A stretch of 64,000 nucleotides of DNA from Bacteroides sp. MSB163 (GTDB lineage Bacteria > Bacteroidota > Bacteroidia > Bacteroidales > Bacteroidaceae): NCBI RefSeq assembly GCF_036416795.1, contig NZ_CP143867.1:310001-374000 (forward strand), written 5' to 3'. The notes under the pieces are model-generated. The model ran no database searches. It was not told the origin of the DNA and saw only the letters and a program-made list of their open reading frames with translations. Below are positions 36,377-46,625 of the stretch, piece by piece; the stretch's first letter is position 1; the number at the start of each line of letters is the position of its first letter. Made by a program: the position numbers and the translations under genes.

Positions 36377-38326
36377 TTAGTGTTTCGGATTCTTCTCAAT
36401 ATGCGGATTACCTTCTGTCATCGGATATTCTGCATAATACATATCTTGTCCGAACCGGATAGGTAATCCCTTCTCATTATCATTACCACGATGCTCAATA
36501 TACACCCTTCGGAAAAGCCACTTTCCATCTTCCGGCTGTCCCGGAGCATACACTTTATAAGGCCACAAGCCAGTCATCCGGGCTGTCGAAGTATTCCAGT
36601 CACCCGACCATATCTGATCAGCAATACGCCACCTCTTCAGATCATAAAAACGATGATCCTCAAATGCCAACTCTATCTTACGCTCATTCTGCAAAAGTGC
36701 AAGTGTCAAATCCGAACTTTCAATACGGAAAGCAGTACCTCCGGCACGTTCTCTTACTTCATTCAGACAATCAGAAGACAACTGTAATGTATTGCTGCCT
36801 TTATAATTAGCAACACCAAGTTGATTAAGATAATAAGCAGCCTCAGCCGCATTAAGCAGAATCTCTCCATATCGGAAAATGATATATGGTACTGCGCTCT
36901 TTCCTGATGCTTCGGAACCAGTAACCGGATCTATATATTTACGCAACAAGAAACCTGTATGGCTGGTATAATAACTATTACGGATAGGACCGTCAATGCT
37001 GGTCAGTTGCTGCCCATTATAAAAGTTTTTGTCCGGATCGTATACATTCTCGATTAAATCCAGCATTTTCAAATCATAACCGGAAGCTGTTTTCACAGCC
37101 AGCCCTGCCTGTAATTGAATCTCTTTTCCCCTGAAATCCGCACCAGGCAGAATTACGGTTCCCCACAAACGCGGATCACGTCCTTCGAAAATACCCATCG
37201 GAGAATCATAAAGAACATAGTTATAAGCGGAAGTTTCATTTCCCATTGATTCGATAATCTCATTACCAACATAAGCATTCAGCTGTGATGAACCGGAATT
37301 TATAGTTTCAAAACTCTCGACTAAGTTTAACGTCGGGTTCACATGACCACCAAAATTAGCAGTTGAACGTTGAGAACGAGGAATATTCCACACTGTAAAA
37401 TTGTTTGGGAAATCAGTACTTCCATCATAATCACGAATGAGAATAAGTTCCGGATTATCCGTCTTGGATACAAACACATTATTAAAGTTCTCACCCAGAC
37501 TGCTTCCAGTACCCTTTAGCAAAGAATACCGCCCTATCTCCTTTAGCTCCAGATAGGCGTCAATACAACTTTGCAGATATTCTGTTGCTTTATTCTTAGA
37601 GATTCCGACTGCTCCGCTTGTCAAGGTCAATCCCATTGTTTTACTTTTATCCTCATTATAGGCTAAAGTACCTGCATATAACATTGCACGTGACTTGAGT
37701 GCCAATGCAGAAGCCTTAGTGGCACGTGTAAGTAAGCTACTTCCCTGCGGAGCAATATCAAGCGCCTCTTTCACTTCATCCATTTCTGTCGCAACAAACT
37801 CATATACGGCTGCCTCTGTATCACGGGGTTTAGCATATTCTATCGGAGTAGTACTATAATCGTACACTTCTGTAATTAAAGGTACGCCTCCCAGATTTTT
37901 CACCATATTGAAGTAAGTAAATGCTCTTAGAAAACGTGCTTCACCGAGAAAATAAGCGCGTTGATTTTCAGGCAAATGTGAGGTTTTCTCTGACAAATTC
38001 CTGATATGAATATTGATGTCCCGTATCAGATTATAATCATAGTAATTACGATAGGTACGACCAACATTACTCGAAAATTGCCAATAATAACTATTACTGG
38101 TAGCTTCATCCCACCTGCATATATCATAAGATTCATTATCCGAAGCGAAGTTCTGGTCCAACTTGATGCGCCCGTATAAATTTGCAGCAATACTACTGAT
38201 ACTGGCAACAGATGAATATGCTTGATCCTCGGATAATTCTTTGGGATCGTTCTGACTCAACCAGTCTTCACACGAGGTAAAGCTCAACAAAGCGACACAT
38301 GCATATACTAATATTTTTGTTTTCAT
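36377..38326 (-). CDS. SusD/RagB family nutrient-binding outer membrane lipoprotein
   Basis: This 649-residue protein has the lipobox LLSFTSCEDW, the N-terminal TPR-like region (EARFLRAFTYFNMVKNLGGVPL, shortened here) and the C-terminal NERKIELAFEDHRFYDLKRW signature. It caps the SusC barrel and captures glycan. It starts 15 bp after susC ends. Confidence 0.96.
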   Translation of the reverse strand: MKTKILVYACVALLSFTSCEDWLSQNDPKELSEDQAYSSVASISSIAANLYGRIKLDQNFASDNESYDICRWDEATSNSYYWQFSSNVGRTYRNYYDYNLIRDINIHIRNLSEKTSHLPENQRAYFLGEARFLRAFTYFNMVKNLGGVPLITEVYDYSTTPIEYAKPRDTEAAVYEFVATEMDEVKEALDIAPQGSSLLTRATKASALALKSRAMLYAGTLAYNEDKSKTMGLTLTSGAVGISKNKATEYLQSCIDAYLELKEIGRYSLLKGTGSSLGENFNNVFVSKTDNPELILIRDYDGSTDFPNNFTVWNIPRSQRSTANFGGHVNPTLNLVESFETINSGSSQLNAYVGNEIIESMGNETSAYNYVLYDSPMGIFEGRDPRLWGTVILPGADFRGKEIQLQAGLAVKTASGYDLKMLDLIENVYDPDKNFYNGQQLTSIDGPIRNSYYTSHTGFLLRKYIDPVTGSEASGKSAVPYIIFRYGEILLNAAEAAYYLNQLGVANYKGSNTLQLSSDCLNEVRERAGGTAFRIESSDLTLALLQNERKIELAFEDHRFYDLKRWRIADQIWSGDWNTSTARMTGLWPYKVYAPGQPEDGKWLFRRVYIEHRGNDNEKGLPIRFGQDMYYAEYPMTEGNPHIEKNPKH

Positions 38327-38341
38327 ATTTATGCTCTTCTT

Positions 38342-41300
38342 TTAAAATTTAACGTTAACACCTAATGTCAATACCTTATGTTGCGGATAGTCCTGACCAT
38401 TCACTGTTGAAATTTCAGGATCAAAACCATAATCATGCAACGAACTCAGACAGAAAAGATTGGTTCCTTGGAAATATATGCGGCATTGTTCCATACCTAC
38501 CTTTCTTATCCAGTTTTTGGGTAAAGAATAGCCAACTACAAGATTACGGAGACGCAGGTAATTAACTTCTCTCGTATAGAAACTATTCCACCAACGCCCC
38601 GAATGACTTTCCTGTCCACGCAAGGCCGGGAATTTCCCTGGAATCCAAGGAGACTTCGGATCAAAAATATCTTCATGCCTCCATACGTCAATATTGTTAT
38701 AGTAATATCCATTCACGCTGCGCGTTACACCCCACTTCAAATCCCAGTCAGCAACAAATGTATTTTTAAAACCACCGGCAAAGTCAGCAGCCACATCAAC
38801 CCCCTTCCATTCAAATCCTAAATTAATACCCATTGAAATCAACGGATTCTTATTGGATGTACTTGAATCCCAGGGCCAGTCAGCCGATGCATAGGCTTGA
38901 GGACGTTCGTCAAAATCATTGATAATTCCATCACCATTGACGTCACGAAGTATTACGTCACCTGGACGAACAGTAGCATTGTTTTGACCGTCCTGATCAA
39001 CCGGATAACTATCAATCTGTTCCTGTGTTTCAAAACGACCGATTACTTCCCACATCCATACACCTCCGGCATTACCCTGATCCGTATTGAGCACTACATT
39101 GGACCAGCGATTGGATTGTGCCCAACGATATTTATCCCATGCATTACCGAATATTTCTCCATGGCGTTTACCATTTTTCTGTCGGGCAAATGTTATATTA
39201 GCCCCAACACTATACTTTAAATCTCCAACTTTATCATTCCATTTCACAAATGCATCGAATCCTACCGTCATATCAGAATTCATATTCTCAGGCAAAGCAC
39301 TCAAACCTGTCTCCAACGGAAACATAATATCACTCGGTGTGCCCGGAATACCATCACGCATACGTTTAAAGAGGTCAAACTCTCCTGTAAGTCGATTATC
39401 AAAGAAACCAAAGTCAATACCGACATTCATCAATTTAATTTTCATCCATGAAATGGTGGTTACAGGAATTCCCTTAGGTGCCGAGCCTATTACTTTTTTA
39501 CTTTTCACAGAACTGAACGGGTCATCAGGCATAAGTGACTGACCTTTGTAATAAGTATATCCGGAAAGGTATGCAAAGTCAGGATATAAACCGCCCAGAT
39601 TATCATCTCCCATCATACCATACGACGCTCTCAACTTCAAATTCGAAAACCAGCTACTTATAGATGAGTTCTTAAAAAAGTTCTCTTCCGAAATACGCCA
39701 TGCCGCACTAACTGAGGGGAAAAAGCCCCATCGGTTGCCTTTCGGGAATTTCCATGAACCATCATAACGGGCCGATAAATCAAGAATATAACGGTTTTCA
39801 TAATCATAACCTGCACGGAATACCCAGCTGGCTGTAGAAGTTATAGCTTTATTCTCGCTTACCAAGTTGTTATCATTAGTTGAAATAAGATCTATAAATT
39901 CATTCTCAACCGGATGTTGCTGTACATTTAGCGAATGATAATCCCGTTTGGTAAACTCAAAACCACCTACACCAGTTACATGATGTTTACCAAACATATT
40001 GTCATAGTTTAGCAGAAACTGCCCGGAAAATTCTTTGATAGTCGTATTAAATCTTTCCATCCAAGTTTCATTAGCAGCTGACTTATCATAGGCCACAATA
40101 TATTCATCCGCAGCCCTGTCATAAGTATACTCTTTCCAACCTTTCTCCAGATTATTCACCTTATTCTGAGAGGTCCAATAGGAAAAAATGCCTTTTCCCG
40201 TCAACCCCTTAATGGGTGTTTTCCACTCCATATCCCAATCAATCTGTACCACGGTAGTATTGTTATCTGATTTACCTGCATTATCAATAGTTAGTGCAGC
40301 CAGGTTAAGACCAGAAGCACCGGGTACATTATTCAAATAGTTGGGATTATCATTTGCATAAGGACGGTAAATGGGCGGAAGATTAAAAACCGCCTGACGG
40401 GCATTTGCATAATCATCACTACCCGGAAGAGCTGGATTAGTACGATTCTCCAAACGTCCGTTCAACCGGAAACCCAACTTCAGTTTTTCACTGATATCAA
40501 TATTGAAATTAGACTGAATATTAGTACGCTGAAAATTATAGTCCTTGAAAACTGCATCCTGGTCAATATTGCTGATTGATAAATAATAGGTTGTCTTATT
40601 TCCACCGCCACTCAGGTTTGCATGTATGTAAGATTGCGGTGCTGCATTACTAACATAGTTATCTCTCCAATCAAATCCACGATAGTCTTCACCGGTTTCA
40701 GGATTATAATATCCCGTACGCCATTTTTCCAATTCAGCTCTAGCCACATCCGGAGAAACTGACAGGGTACCCAGATTAGCCTCCTTCATATAATTAGCAT
40801 ATTGCCATTCATACGCATTCAACATTCTGGGATAAGAAGTCCATGATTGCCAACTGTAATTGAAATCCAAAGTTACGGCTGCCTTTTGGTTCTTAGAACC
40901 ATTTTTTGTAGTAACCAGTACGACTCCATTGGCCGCTTTTACTCCATAGATGGCAGCAGCCCCGTCTTTCAATATAGAAATGTTCTCAATATCATTTACA
41001 TCCAGATTGTTGAACTGCGCCTCATCTTTTATAATACCATCTATCACAAAGAGAGGAGTACCCATATTTCTGATCTGAATAGAAGTACCGCTACCCGGCT
41101 GTCCCGACTTCTGTCGGGTAGTAATACCGGCTATTTTACCCACCAATGCTCCTGAAACAGTCGAAGAAGTAGTACGGGCGATATCTTCTGTACCAATAGT
41201 AGTAACTGCCGCAGCAATACTCCCTTTACGTTTAGTCCCATATCCCACCACAACAATCTCATCCAGGATTTCCTGATCTTCTTTCAATATGACAGAAAGA

Positions 41301-41626
41301 AATGGTTTATTTCCAGCTGTAACTTTTACAGTTTTATAGCCTACATAAGAAAACTCCAAAACACCGGAACCAGCAACATTCAACTGAAATATTCCATCAG
41401 AGTCAGTAACAGTACCTACACTCGTACCGGCAACCCGTACTGATACCCCTATTAAAGGTTCATCATTGTCATCGGTAACTTTCCCTTTTACAGTTTTCTC
41501 TTGCTGAGCAATAACAACAGACTTTGTCATTGCATAGCCTTCTGATACGAAGAAACTTCCAAAGGCTATTGATAAGAGAATAAATTTCAACAAGCTAAGC
41601 TTGTTATTAAAGAAATCGTTCATCAT
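38342..41626 (-). CDS. SusC/RagA family TonB-dependent transporter
   Basis: This 1094-residue protein starts at ATG 41626, preceding the signal peptide (FILLSIAFGSFFVSEGYA). A carboxypeptidase-regulatory-like domain (KGKVTDDNDEPLIGVSVRV) is followed by LDEIVVVGYGTKRKG, the plug (VSGALVGKIAGI, PLFVIDGI, NVNDIENISILKDGAAAIYG pattern) and a 22-strand-type barrel ending in LGVNVKF. It imports oligosaccharides released by the locus enzymes. It is the first gene of the minus-strand operon. A TATCTTTG box lies at 41697-41704. Confidence 0.96.
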   Translation of the reverse strand: MMNDFFNNKLSLLKFILLSIAFGSFFVSEGYAMTKSVVIAQQEKTVKGKVTDDNDEPLIGVSVRVAGTSVGTVTDSDGIFQLNVAGSGVLEFSYVGYKTVKVTAGNKPFLSVILKEDQEILDEIVVVGYGTKRKGSIAAAVTTIGTEDIARTTSSTVSGALVGKIAGITTRQKSGQPGSGTSIQIRNMGTPLFVIDGIIKDEAQFNNLDVNDIENISILKDGAAAIYGVKAANGVVLVTTKNGSKNQKAAVTLDFNYSWQSWTSYPRMLNAYEWQYANYMKEANLGTLSVSPDVARAELEKWRTGYYNPETGEDYRGFDWRDNYVSNAAPQSYIHANLSGGGNKTTYYLSISNIDQDAVFKDYNFQRTNIQSNFNIDISEKLKLGFRLNGRLENRTNPALPGSDDYANARQAVFNLPPIYRPYANDNPNYLNNVPGASGLNLAALTIDNAGKSDNNTTVVQIDWDMEWKTPIKGLTGKGIFSYWTSQNKVNNLEKGWKEYTYDRAADEYIVAYDKSAANETWMERFNTTIKEFSGQFLLNYDNMFGKHHVTGVGGFEFTKRDYHSLNVQQHPVENEFIDLISTNDNNLVSENKAITSTASWVFRAGYDYENRYILDLSARYDGSWKFPKGNRWGFFPSVSAAWRISEENFFKNSSISSWFSNLKLRASYGMMGDDNLGGLYPDFAYLSGYTYYKGQSLMPDDPFSSVKSKKVIGSAPKGIPVTTISWMKIKLMNVGIDFGFFDNRLTGEFDLFKRMRDGIPGTPSDIMFPLETGLSALPENMNSDMTVGFDAFVKWNDKVGDLKYSVGANITFARQKNGKRHGEIFGNAWDKYRWAQSNRWSNVVLNTDQGNAGGVWMWEVIGRFETQEQIDSYPVDQDGQNNATVRPGDVILRDVNGDGIINDFDERPQAYASADWPWDSSTSNKNPLISMGINLGFEWKGVDVAADFAGGFKNTFVADWDLKWGVTRSVNGYYYNNIDVWRHEDIFDPKSPWIPGKFPALRGQESHSGRWWNSFYTREVNYLRLRNLVVGYSLPKNWIRKVGMEQCRIYFQGTNLFCLSSLHDYGFDPEISTVNGQDYPQHKVLTLGVNVKF

Positions 41627-41696
41627 CTTATTAGTTTTAAAGATTAATAAAACAGGTTCAATAAAAACATTAACGAGGGTTAACAACATCGTAATG

Positions 41697-41724
41697 CAAA
41701 GATATCCCCCTCATTCAAATACAA
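41697..41724 (-). promoter_or_regulatory. Candidate promoter of the first susC operon
   Basis: The minus strand has TTG (41724-41722), a 17-bp gap and TATCTTTG (41704-41697), giving a leader of about 65 nt before ATG 41626. The -7 match is exact; the spacer is slightly short. Confidence 0.5.
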
Positions 41725-41821
41725 GTAAAAATAAGCCGTCATTAAGTATCAATAATCTGTTATTTGAGGCGTTTGAATGATTTCTAGTATTTTTTGAATG
41801 ATTACTTTTGAGTGTTATATG

Positions 41822-41829
41822 TATGTTTG
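41822..41829 (+). promoter_or_regulatory. Candidate -7 box for the GH51 gene
   Basis: TATGTTTG matches TAnnTTTG, about 50 bp before ATG 41881. A second match, TACTTTTG, lies at 41803-41810. Neither has a well-spaced -33 element, which would fit activator-dependent transcription. Confidence 0.4.
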
Positions 41830-41880
41830 CAGCGGTTAACAACACTCCCGTATTATTATAAATCTATTAATTCAACCATT

Positions 41881-43407
41881 ATGAAAAAGTATAATTTATT
41901 ATTTGCTTCTCTCTTATTTCTATTTCCCAATGAGACGATTGCTCAAGAAAGAGCAATTATAAAAATAGACACAGATCGCATAATTGACCAGATTAATCCT
42001 CATCTATACGGAAATTTTTCGGAACATCTGGGACAAGGTATATATGGAGGTATTTATGATCCGAAGTCTATTCAGGCAGATGAAGATGGCTTTCGCAAAG
42101 ACGTCATCGAACAGACAAAAGAGTTAAAAGTTTCCATCTTACGATGGCCCGGAGGGAATTTCGTTTCAGGTTACCATTGGGAAGATGGTATTGGAGATCG
42201 TAGCAAACGCCCTACTCGGATTGACCTGGCTTGGGGAGGTAAAGAAAGTAATATGATAGGAACAGATGAATTCATTCAATTTGCCCGCAAAGCAAAAGTG
42301 GAACCTTATTTCTGTGTCAATCTGGGAACCGGTTCATTGGATGAAGCACGAAATTGGGTGGAATACTGCAATGTGGAGAAAGGAACATACTACTCAGACC
42401 TTCGCCGTAAAAATGGATTTGAAAAACCGCATAAAGTAACGTATTGGGGGTTAGGCAATGAAGTAGACGGTCCGTGGCAAATGGGACACAAATCACCCGA
42501 AGATTATTCTAAAATAGCAATAGAAACAGCAAAATTAATGCGCTGGATTGACAAAGACATCAAGCTCATTGCCAGCGGTTCAAGCAATTACGATGCCGAC
42601 TGGAATAAATGGAACCGGACAATACTGGACGAAATGTATAACTACATCGATTACATCTCTCTTCATCATTATTCGCACAATACCTCAGACTACTACACAT
42701 ATCTGACAAATACTATTGAAGTAGAGAATTACATCCGTATTGTAGAACAACAGATAAAGGAAGCAAAAATGAAGAATCGTTCTTCCAAAGATGTTTTTAT
42801 AGCTTTCGACGAATGGAATGCATGGACTCGGACATTCGGAGGTACTGACAATACCCTATCGGAAATATATGATTTACAGGACGCTCTTATTGTAGCTCAA
42901 TACCTCAATATATTCTTACGCACTTGTGACATTGTCAAGATGGCCAATATGGCACAATTAGTAAATGTCATTGCTCCGATGCGTGTTGACAATGATAAAT
43001 TATGGAAGCAAACCACTTATTACCCACTCTATCTTTTTGCCAATAACTGCCGTGGAAAAGCACTGGACATATATATAAAAAGTCCGGCGTATTCTACTGA
43101 TAAATATAAAGAAGTTCCTTATCTGGACGTTTCATCCACTTACGAACCTTCACGGAACGAAGTAGTGATCAATGTCGTTAACCGTAATAAAGACAAAGCT
43201 ATTACAGCTGATATCCTTTCTCAAACCGGCTCTTTCGATAAAAAAGCGACAGCCAATATTGTATCAGGAGCAAATGCAAATATTACAAACTCTGTAAACG
43301 AACAGAACATTGATATAAAGAAAGAAGAAATAAAAACTTCCGGTGAGAAAATAACATATTCATTTGCTCCGCGATCATTCACACAGATTATTGTAAAAGT
43401 AAAGTAA
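41881..43407 (+). CDS. GH51 family alpha-L-arabinofuranosidase
   Basis: This 508-residue protein starts at ATG 41881, giving a signal peptide ending TIAQE. The (beta/alpha)8 catalytic residues are Glu194 in YWGLGNEVDGPW (acid/base) and Glu311 in IAFDEWNAW (nucleophile), followed by the C-terminal beta-sandwich. NPHLYGNFSEHLGQGIYGGI is the usual GH51 opening. It releases arabinofuranose from arabinan or arabinoxylan, probably in the periplasm. It is transcribed divergently from susC, sharing a 250-bp regulatory gap. Confidence 0.95.
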   Translation: MKKYNLLFASLLFLFPNETIAQERAIIKIDTDRIIDQINPHLYGNFSEHLGQGIYGGIYDPKSIQADEDGFRKDVIEQTKELKVSILRWPGGNFVSGYHWEDGIGDRSKRPTRIDLAWGGKESNMIGTDEFIQFARKAKVEPYFCVNLGTGSLDEARNWVEYCNVEKGTYYSDLRRKNGFEKPHKVTYWGLGNEVDGPWQMGHKSPEDYSKIAIETAKLMRWIDKDIKLIASGSSNYDADWNKWNRTILDEMYNYIDYISLHHYSHNTSDYYTYLTNTIEVENYIRIVEQQIKEAKMKNRSSKDVFIAFDEWNAWTRTFGGTDNTLSEIYDLQDALIVAQYLNIFLRTCDIVKMANMAQLVNVIAPMRVDNDKLWKQTTYYPLYLFANNCRGKALDIYIKSPAYSTDKYKEVPYLDVSSTYEPSRNEVVINVVNRNKDKAITADILSQTGSFDKKATANIVSGANANITNSVNEQNIDIKKEEIKTSGEKITYSFAPRSFTQIIVKVK

Positions 43408-43458
43408 TCCTCTTTCACAAAATGACATCATTCTTTATAAGATTGTCATAACATATAA

Positions 43459-43492
43459 AGGCTGAATCAAACTAGGATTTTTGATTCAGCCT
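43459..43492. terminator. Bidirectional terminator between GH51 and metallophosphoesterase genes
   Basis: Perfect 13-bp stem (43459-43471 with 43480-43492) with an 8-nt loop, between convergent stops at 43407 and 43525. Confidence 0.85.
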
Positions 43493-43524
43493 CAACTATT
43501 TGAATATATACTTTCCTTGCAGTA

Positions 43525-44541
43525 TTACTCCGTAACCAACGGACGTTTACGCCAGTCATCCTTCACATAGCTATCGGGATAGACTGTTTTATCTTTTAAC
43601 TCACCACCTTTCAGGCGTATCCAGGAAGTAAAGGTACGTTCCCCCTCCTTCAACACAATTACGCGTGCACCGTTAGATAGATGGTTATATTCCGTATTAC
43701 CACCTGTGAAACGTCCATAAGCCAGTACGATACCTTTCCACATGACTGAATAATCATTATCATGGTCATGTCCGACAAAAGTACCCATTACATCACCTGC
43801 TTCCTTCATAGCGGCAAACATACCGGTATTAATGGCAGCCGAACAGGCTTTTTCCATACGTGTACCATAAAGGATGGCGTTCTCATCAGCAGCTGCCTCG
43901 TTGTATTCGGGCAGAGGAATATGGAAGAATGCCAAAGCAGGCAATGGCTTTCCGTTATTCTTAGCGGTAAAAGCCGCACTTTGTTGACGATACCAGTTCA
44001 CCTGATCGAATGTAAGCCAGTCATACCCTTTCACATCCGGCAATTTGGAGTACGAGTGAGAATCCAGGCAATAGAGTACTGAAGCATCTTTCCTACCATC
44101 CGAAGATTTCACGGTGAGGACGTAGTCGGGAGACTCAACACTACCGCGGTCGGGCTGGATGTTGTAAGGCATGGAACGGATAATATCGTATAATTCGGCA
44201 CGCGTTTTGCCTTGTTCGTTATCATGGTTACCGAAAGTCACAACAAAAGGTATCTTACGGGAGGAAGCACAATCAAGTACGGCCCGCATGGCTGTATCAG
44301 CAGGCGGTGCATAAACTACATCTCCGGTAAAAACAATCAAATCGGGACGTTCGGCATCCAGAACTTCGTTGATACGCTTCAAGGCAATGGCTGAAGCAGG
44401 ATTGTGATACTGAAAATGGATGTCGGTAAACTGGACGATTTTAAACTCTCCGTTCTTGTTAAACTTTAAGGGGGCAACCTGTGCCTGGCAGAACAGAACT
44501 GTCAGAAAAGCCAGACAAAGGGTTAAAGAAATTCTCTTCAT
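43525..44541 (-). CDS. Secreted calcineurin-like metallophosphoesterase
   Basis: This 338-residue protein has a signal peptide (LAFLTVLFCQAQV) and all metal-binding blocks of the family: FTDIHF, FTGDVVY, FGNHDNEQ, FFHIPLPE and VGHDHDND. It resembles Bacteroidota proteins related to purple acid phosphatases and GpdQ-type diesterases; substrate unknown. It is the last gene on the susCD-locus side, 47 bp downstream of ispF on the same strand. Confidence 0.88.
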   Translation of the reverse strand: MKRISLTLCLAFLTVLFCQAQVAPLKFNKNGEFKIVQFTDIHFQYHNPASAIALKRINEVLDAERPDLIVFTGDVVYAPPADTAMRAVLDCASSRKIPFVVTFGNHDNEQGKTRAELYDIIRSMPYNIQPDRGSVESPDYVLTVKSSDGRKDASVLYCLDSHSYSKLPDVKGYDWLTFDQVNWYRQQSAAFTAKNNGKPLPALAFFHIPLPEYNEAAADENAILYGTRMEKACSAAINTGMFAAMKEAGDVMGTFVGHDHDNDYSVMWKGIVLAYGRFTGGNTEYNHLSNGARVIVLKEGERTFTSWIRLKGGELKDKTVYPDSYVKDDWRKRPLVTE

Positions 44542-44588
44542 GTTGTCAGTAATTAGTTTTTAGGTAGTTTATTAGGTTGAAATCAGTA

Positions 44589-45068
44589 TTATTCTTTGGT
44601 TATCAAAACTGTTGCATAAGCTGAGATACCTTCTTCGCGACCGGTAAAACCAAGCTTTTCCGTAGTAGTGGCTTTGATGGAGATGTCGTCTTCATCTATT
44701 CCCATTACTTTGGCAAGCGTCTGCTGCATGGCGGGAATATGGGATTTCAGTTTGGGGCGTTCCGCACAGATGGTTGCATCAATGTTGCCCACGGAATAGC
44801 CTTTGGTTGCAATCAGTTCTACGGTTTTCTTCAGTAATATTTTGCTGTCTATGTCCTTGAACTCTCCTGCGGTATCGGGAAAATGGTAACCGATATCACG
44901 CATATTGGCGGCTCCCAGCAAGGCATCGCAAATGGTATGAATCAGCACGTCGGCATCTGAATGTCCGAGTAATCCTTTCTCATGTTCCAGGCGGATACCG
45001 CCTAACCAGAGTTCACGTTCTGCCACCAACTGGTGTACATCGAAGCCAAAGCCTACACGTATTTTCAT
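44589..45068 (-). CDS. ispF: 2-C-methyl-D-erythritol 2,4-cyclodiphosphate synthase
   Basis: This 159-residue protein has the zinc ligands in GFDVHQL and GHSDADVLIHTICDALLGA, plus DIGYHFPDT and a C-terminal ATTTEKLGFTGREEGI segment, all diagnostic of IspF. It catalyses the fifth step of the MEP isoprenoid pathway in the cytoplasm. Length matches the family. It is housekeeping and unrelated to the flanking nutrient loci. Confidence 0.97.
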   Translation of the reverse strand: MKIRVGFGFDVHQLVAERELWLGGIRLEHEKGLLGHSDADVLIHTICDALLGAANMRDIGYHFPDTAGEFKDIDSKILLKKTVELIATKGYSVGNIDATICAERPKLKSHIPAMQQTLAKVMGIDEDDISIKATTTEKLGFTGREEGISAYATVLITKE

Positions 45069-45140
45069 ATCGTTCTTCTTTTAATTTTATTGGATGAATG
45101 CACGAAAGTACGGAAAAAAAGCAAGTGGGGAATAAAGACA

Positions 45141-45236
45141 GAACGCAAATTACACAAATTACGCAATTTTTCGTCTTATATAAGGCAACCGATAGGAGGC
45201 CTGAAAGAAATTGCGTAACCTGTGTAATTTGCGTTC
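45141..45236. repeat. Long inverted repeat between the phosphatase gene and ispF
   Basis: Arms 45141-45169 and 45208-45236 are 29 bp each with only two mismatches, enclosing a 38-bp centre. Both arms contain AATTACAC- and TTACGCAA-type words. It can form a very strong hairpin at the end of the phosphatase transcript. It resembles the repeat at 22121-22213 in organisation and vocabulary. Confidence 0.8.
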
Positions 45237-45256
45237 TATTCCGTATTCCTTATGAT

Positions 45257-46552
45257 TTACGGTCTATCCGGCAGTTGGGACAGCAGGTCTTTGTAGAATG
45301 CCCTGACGTCCTTCCAGTGATAGAAAGGAGCGATGTCGGTCTTCACCGGAATACTCACTTCTTTCTCGTTCAGCATGAACTTCACGATGATATCGTCTGC
45401 GCTGCCTTTCTTACGGAAGAAAACAATCTGCACATTGGCAGCCATAGGCACCATTTTGAAGTTACACCATGCCTGATAGAATTTGGCCGGATCGGACTCT
45501 TCATTATAGCAGTTCTCCAGTCTCAGCAAGCCCACCAGAGGAATAACATTACCGTCGTGTCCGAAGCGGAAAGTGGCCGAGTTTGTACCGGAGGCAATCG
45601 CCGCGTCTGCCGAGTCCATGATATTCTCGACCAGAGATTTGGCGTTTGCCAGCATCAGTCCGTTCGTCATGGGCGAAGGACCGTCGCATACATAGTTCTT
45701 ATAGTTATGTATCTGCCAGATATCAAACAATTCCTGCTTCTCAAAGATATCATAAAAACAAACCTCCGGTTCCACGTTCTGCATATCAGAAGCAACCCAA
45801 TACAGACCGCGCATCAGTTCTTCAGGATTCACATTCTTACGAATATACTCTTTGCTATTGAACAGTGTATTCATCAGACGTTCCGGACGGACATGTTCTT
45901 CTTCGAACTTACGGAATTCCTCATACCAAGGCCCTTTGCGTGAAGTAAACTTCATAGCTTCTTGTGTATGGAAATTCAGGTAATCCATATATTTATTGCT
46001 GGATTCGCGCTCAATCTGCATCTTCGGGTTGAATTCCTTCAGGCGTTCGCAGAATGCATCCATGCTGAGCACGCAACGGATAACTACGGTAGAGCGGGCA
46101 GACATCTGCGGTTCACCTTTAAATACTTCAGGGAATGCCTGATACATACGTTCGGCAATGCCTCGTTGTTGCTTCACTCCTACCGGACTGAGGTCGCCGC
46201 CATGTCCTTTGGCATCTGCCCAGACAATGTCCAGACGTTTACGGACATCTTCGCCAAAATCGGTTAATACTCCGGCTGCATGGGCTTTCTCAAAGACTTC
46301 CATCACGCGGACGTAGTCTTCATCCGCAATCAGCCAGCGGGAACCATGACGGCCATAGTGACTGATATAGAAGGGTTCATAACCTTTCGGAGCCTTGGTC
46401 TGGACACCCGAAGGACCGGGATAAGCGTAATATACACCACCTGTCGTTGCAATATCATTGAAGATTTCTTCGCGTGTGGCTTGTGCATATAAACCTTGAA
46501 CAACAAAAGCTGCTAACAGGACGATTGAAAAAAGAGTTCGTTTCATTCTCAT
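45257..46552 (-). CDS. Secreted histidine acid phosphatase (branch 2), phytase-like
   Basis: This 431-residue protein has a signal peptide ending GLYAQ. The phosphohistidine motif RHGSRW lies at residues 68-73 and the proton-donor dipeptide HD at 332-333 (FRFGHDGNVIPL). HD places it with acid phosphatases and phytases; inositol-polyphosphate MINPP enzymes usually carry HAE. It should release phosphate from an organic ester in the periplasm or at the surface. It lies 73 bp after a susD gene on the same strand, suggesting use together with the second SusC/D pair. Confidence 0.88.
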   Translation of the reverse strand: MRMKRTLFSIVLLAAFVVQGLYAQATREEIFNDIATTGGVYYAYPGPSGVQTKAPKGYEPFYISHYGRHGSRWLIADEDYVRVMEVFEKAHAAGVLTDFGEDVRKRLDIVWADAKGHGGDLSPVGVKQQRGIAERMYQAFPEVFKGEPQMSARSTVVIRCVLSMDAFCERLKEFNPKMQIERESSNKYMDYLNFHTQEAMKFTSRKGPWYEEFRKFEEEHVRPERLMNTLFNSKEYIRKNVNPEELMRGLYWVASDMQNVEPEVCFYDIFEKQELFDIWQIHNYKNYVCDGPSPMTNGLMLANAKSLVENIMDSADAAIASGTNSATFRFGHDGNVIPLVGLLRLENCYNEESDPAKFYQAWCNFKMVPMAANVQIVFFRKKGSADDIIVKFMLNEKEVSIPVKTDIAPFYHWKDVRAFYKDLLSQLPDRP

Positions 46553-46625
46553 AAATAAGTTATTATTTTTAATGTATTTATTATTGTATTAGTAAAAAGG
46601 GAAAGTAATGAATCAACCTTCATCC

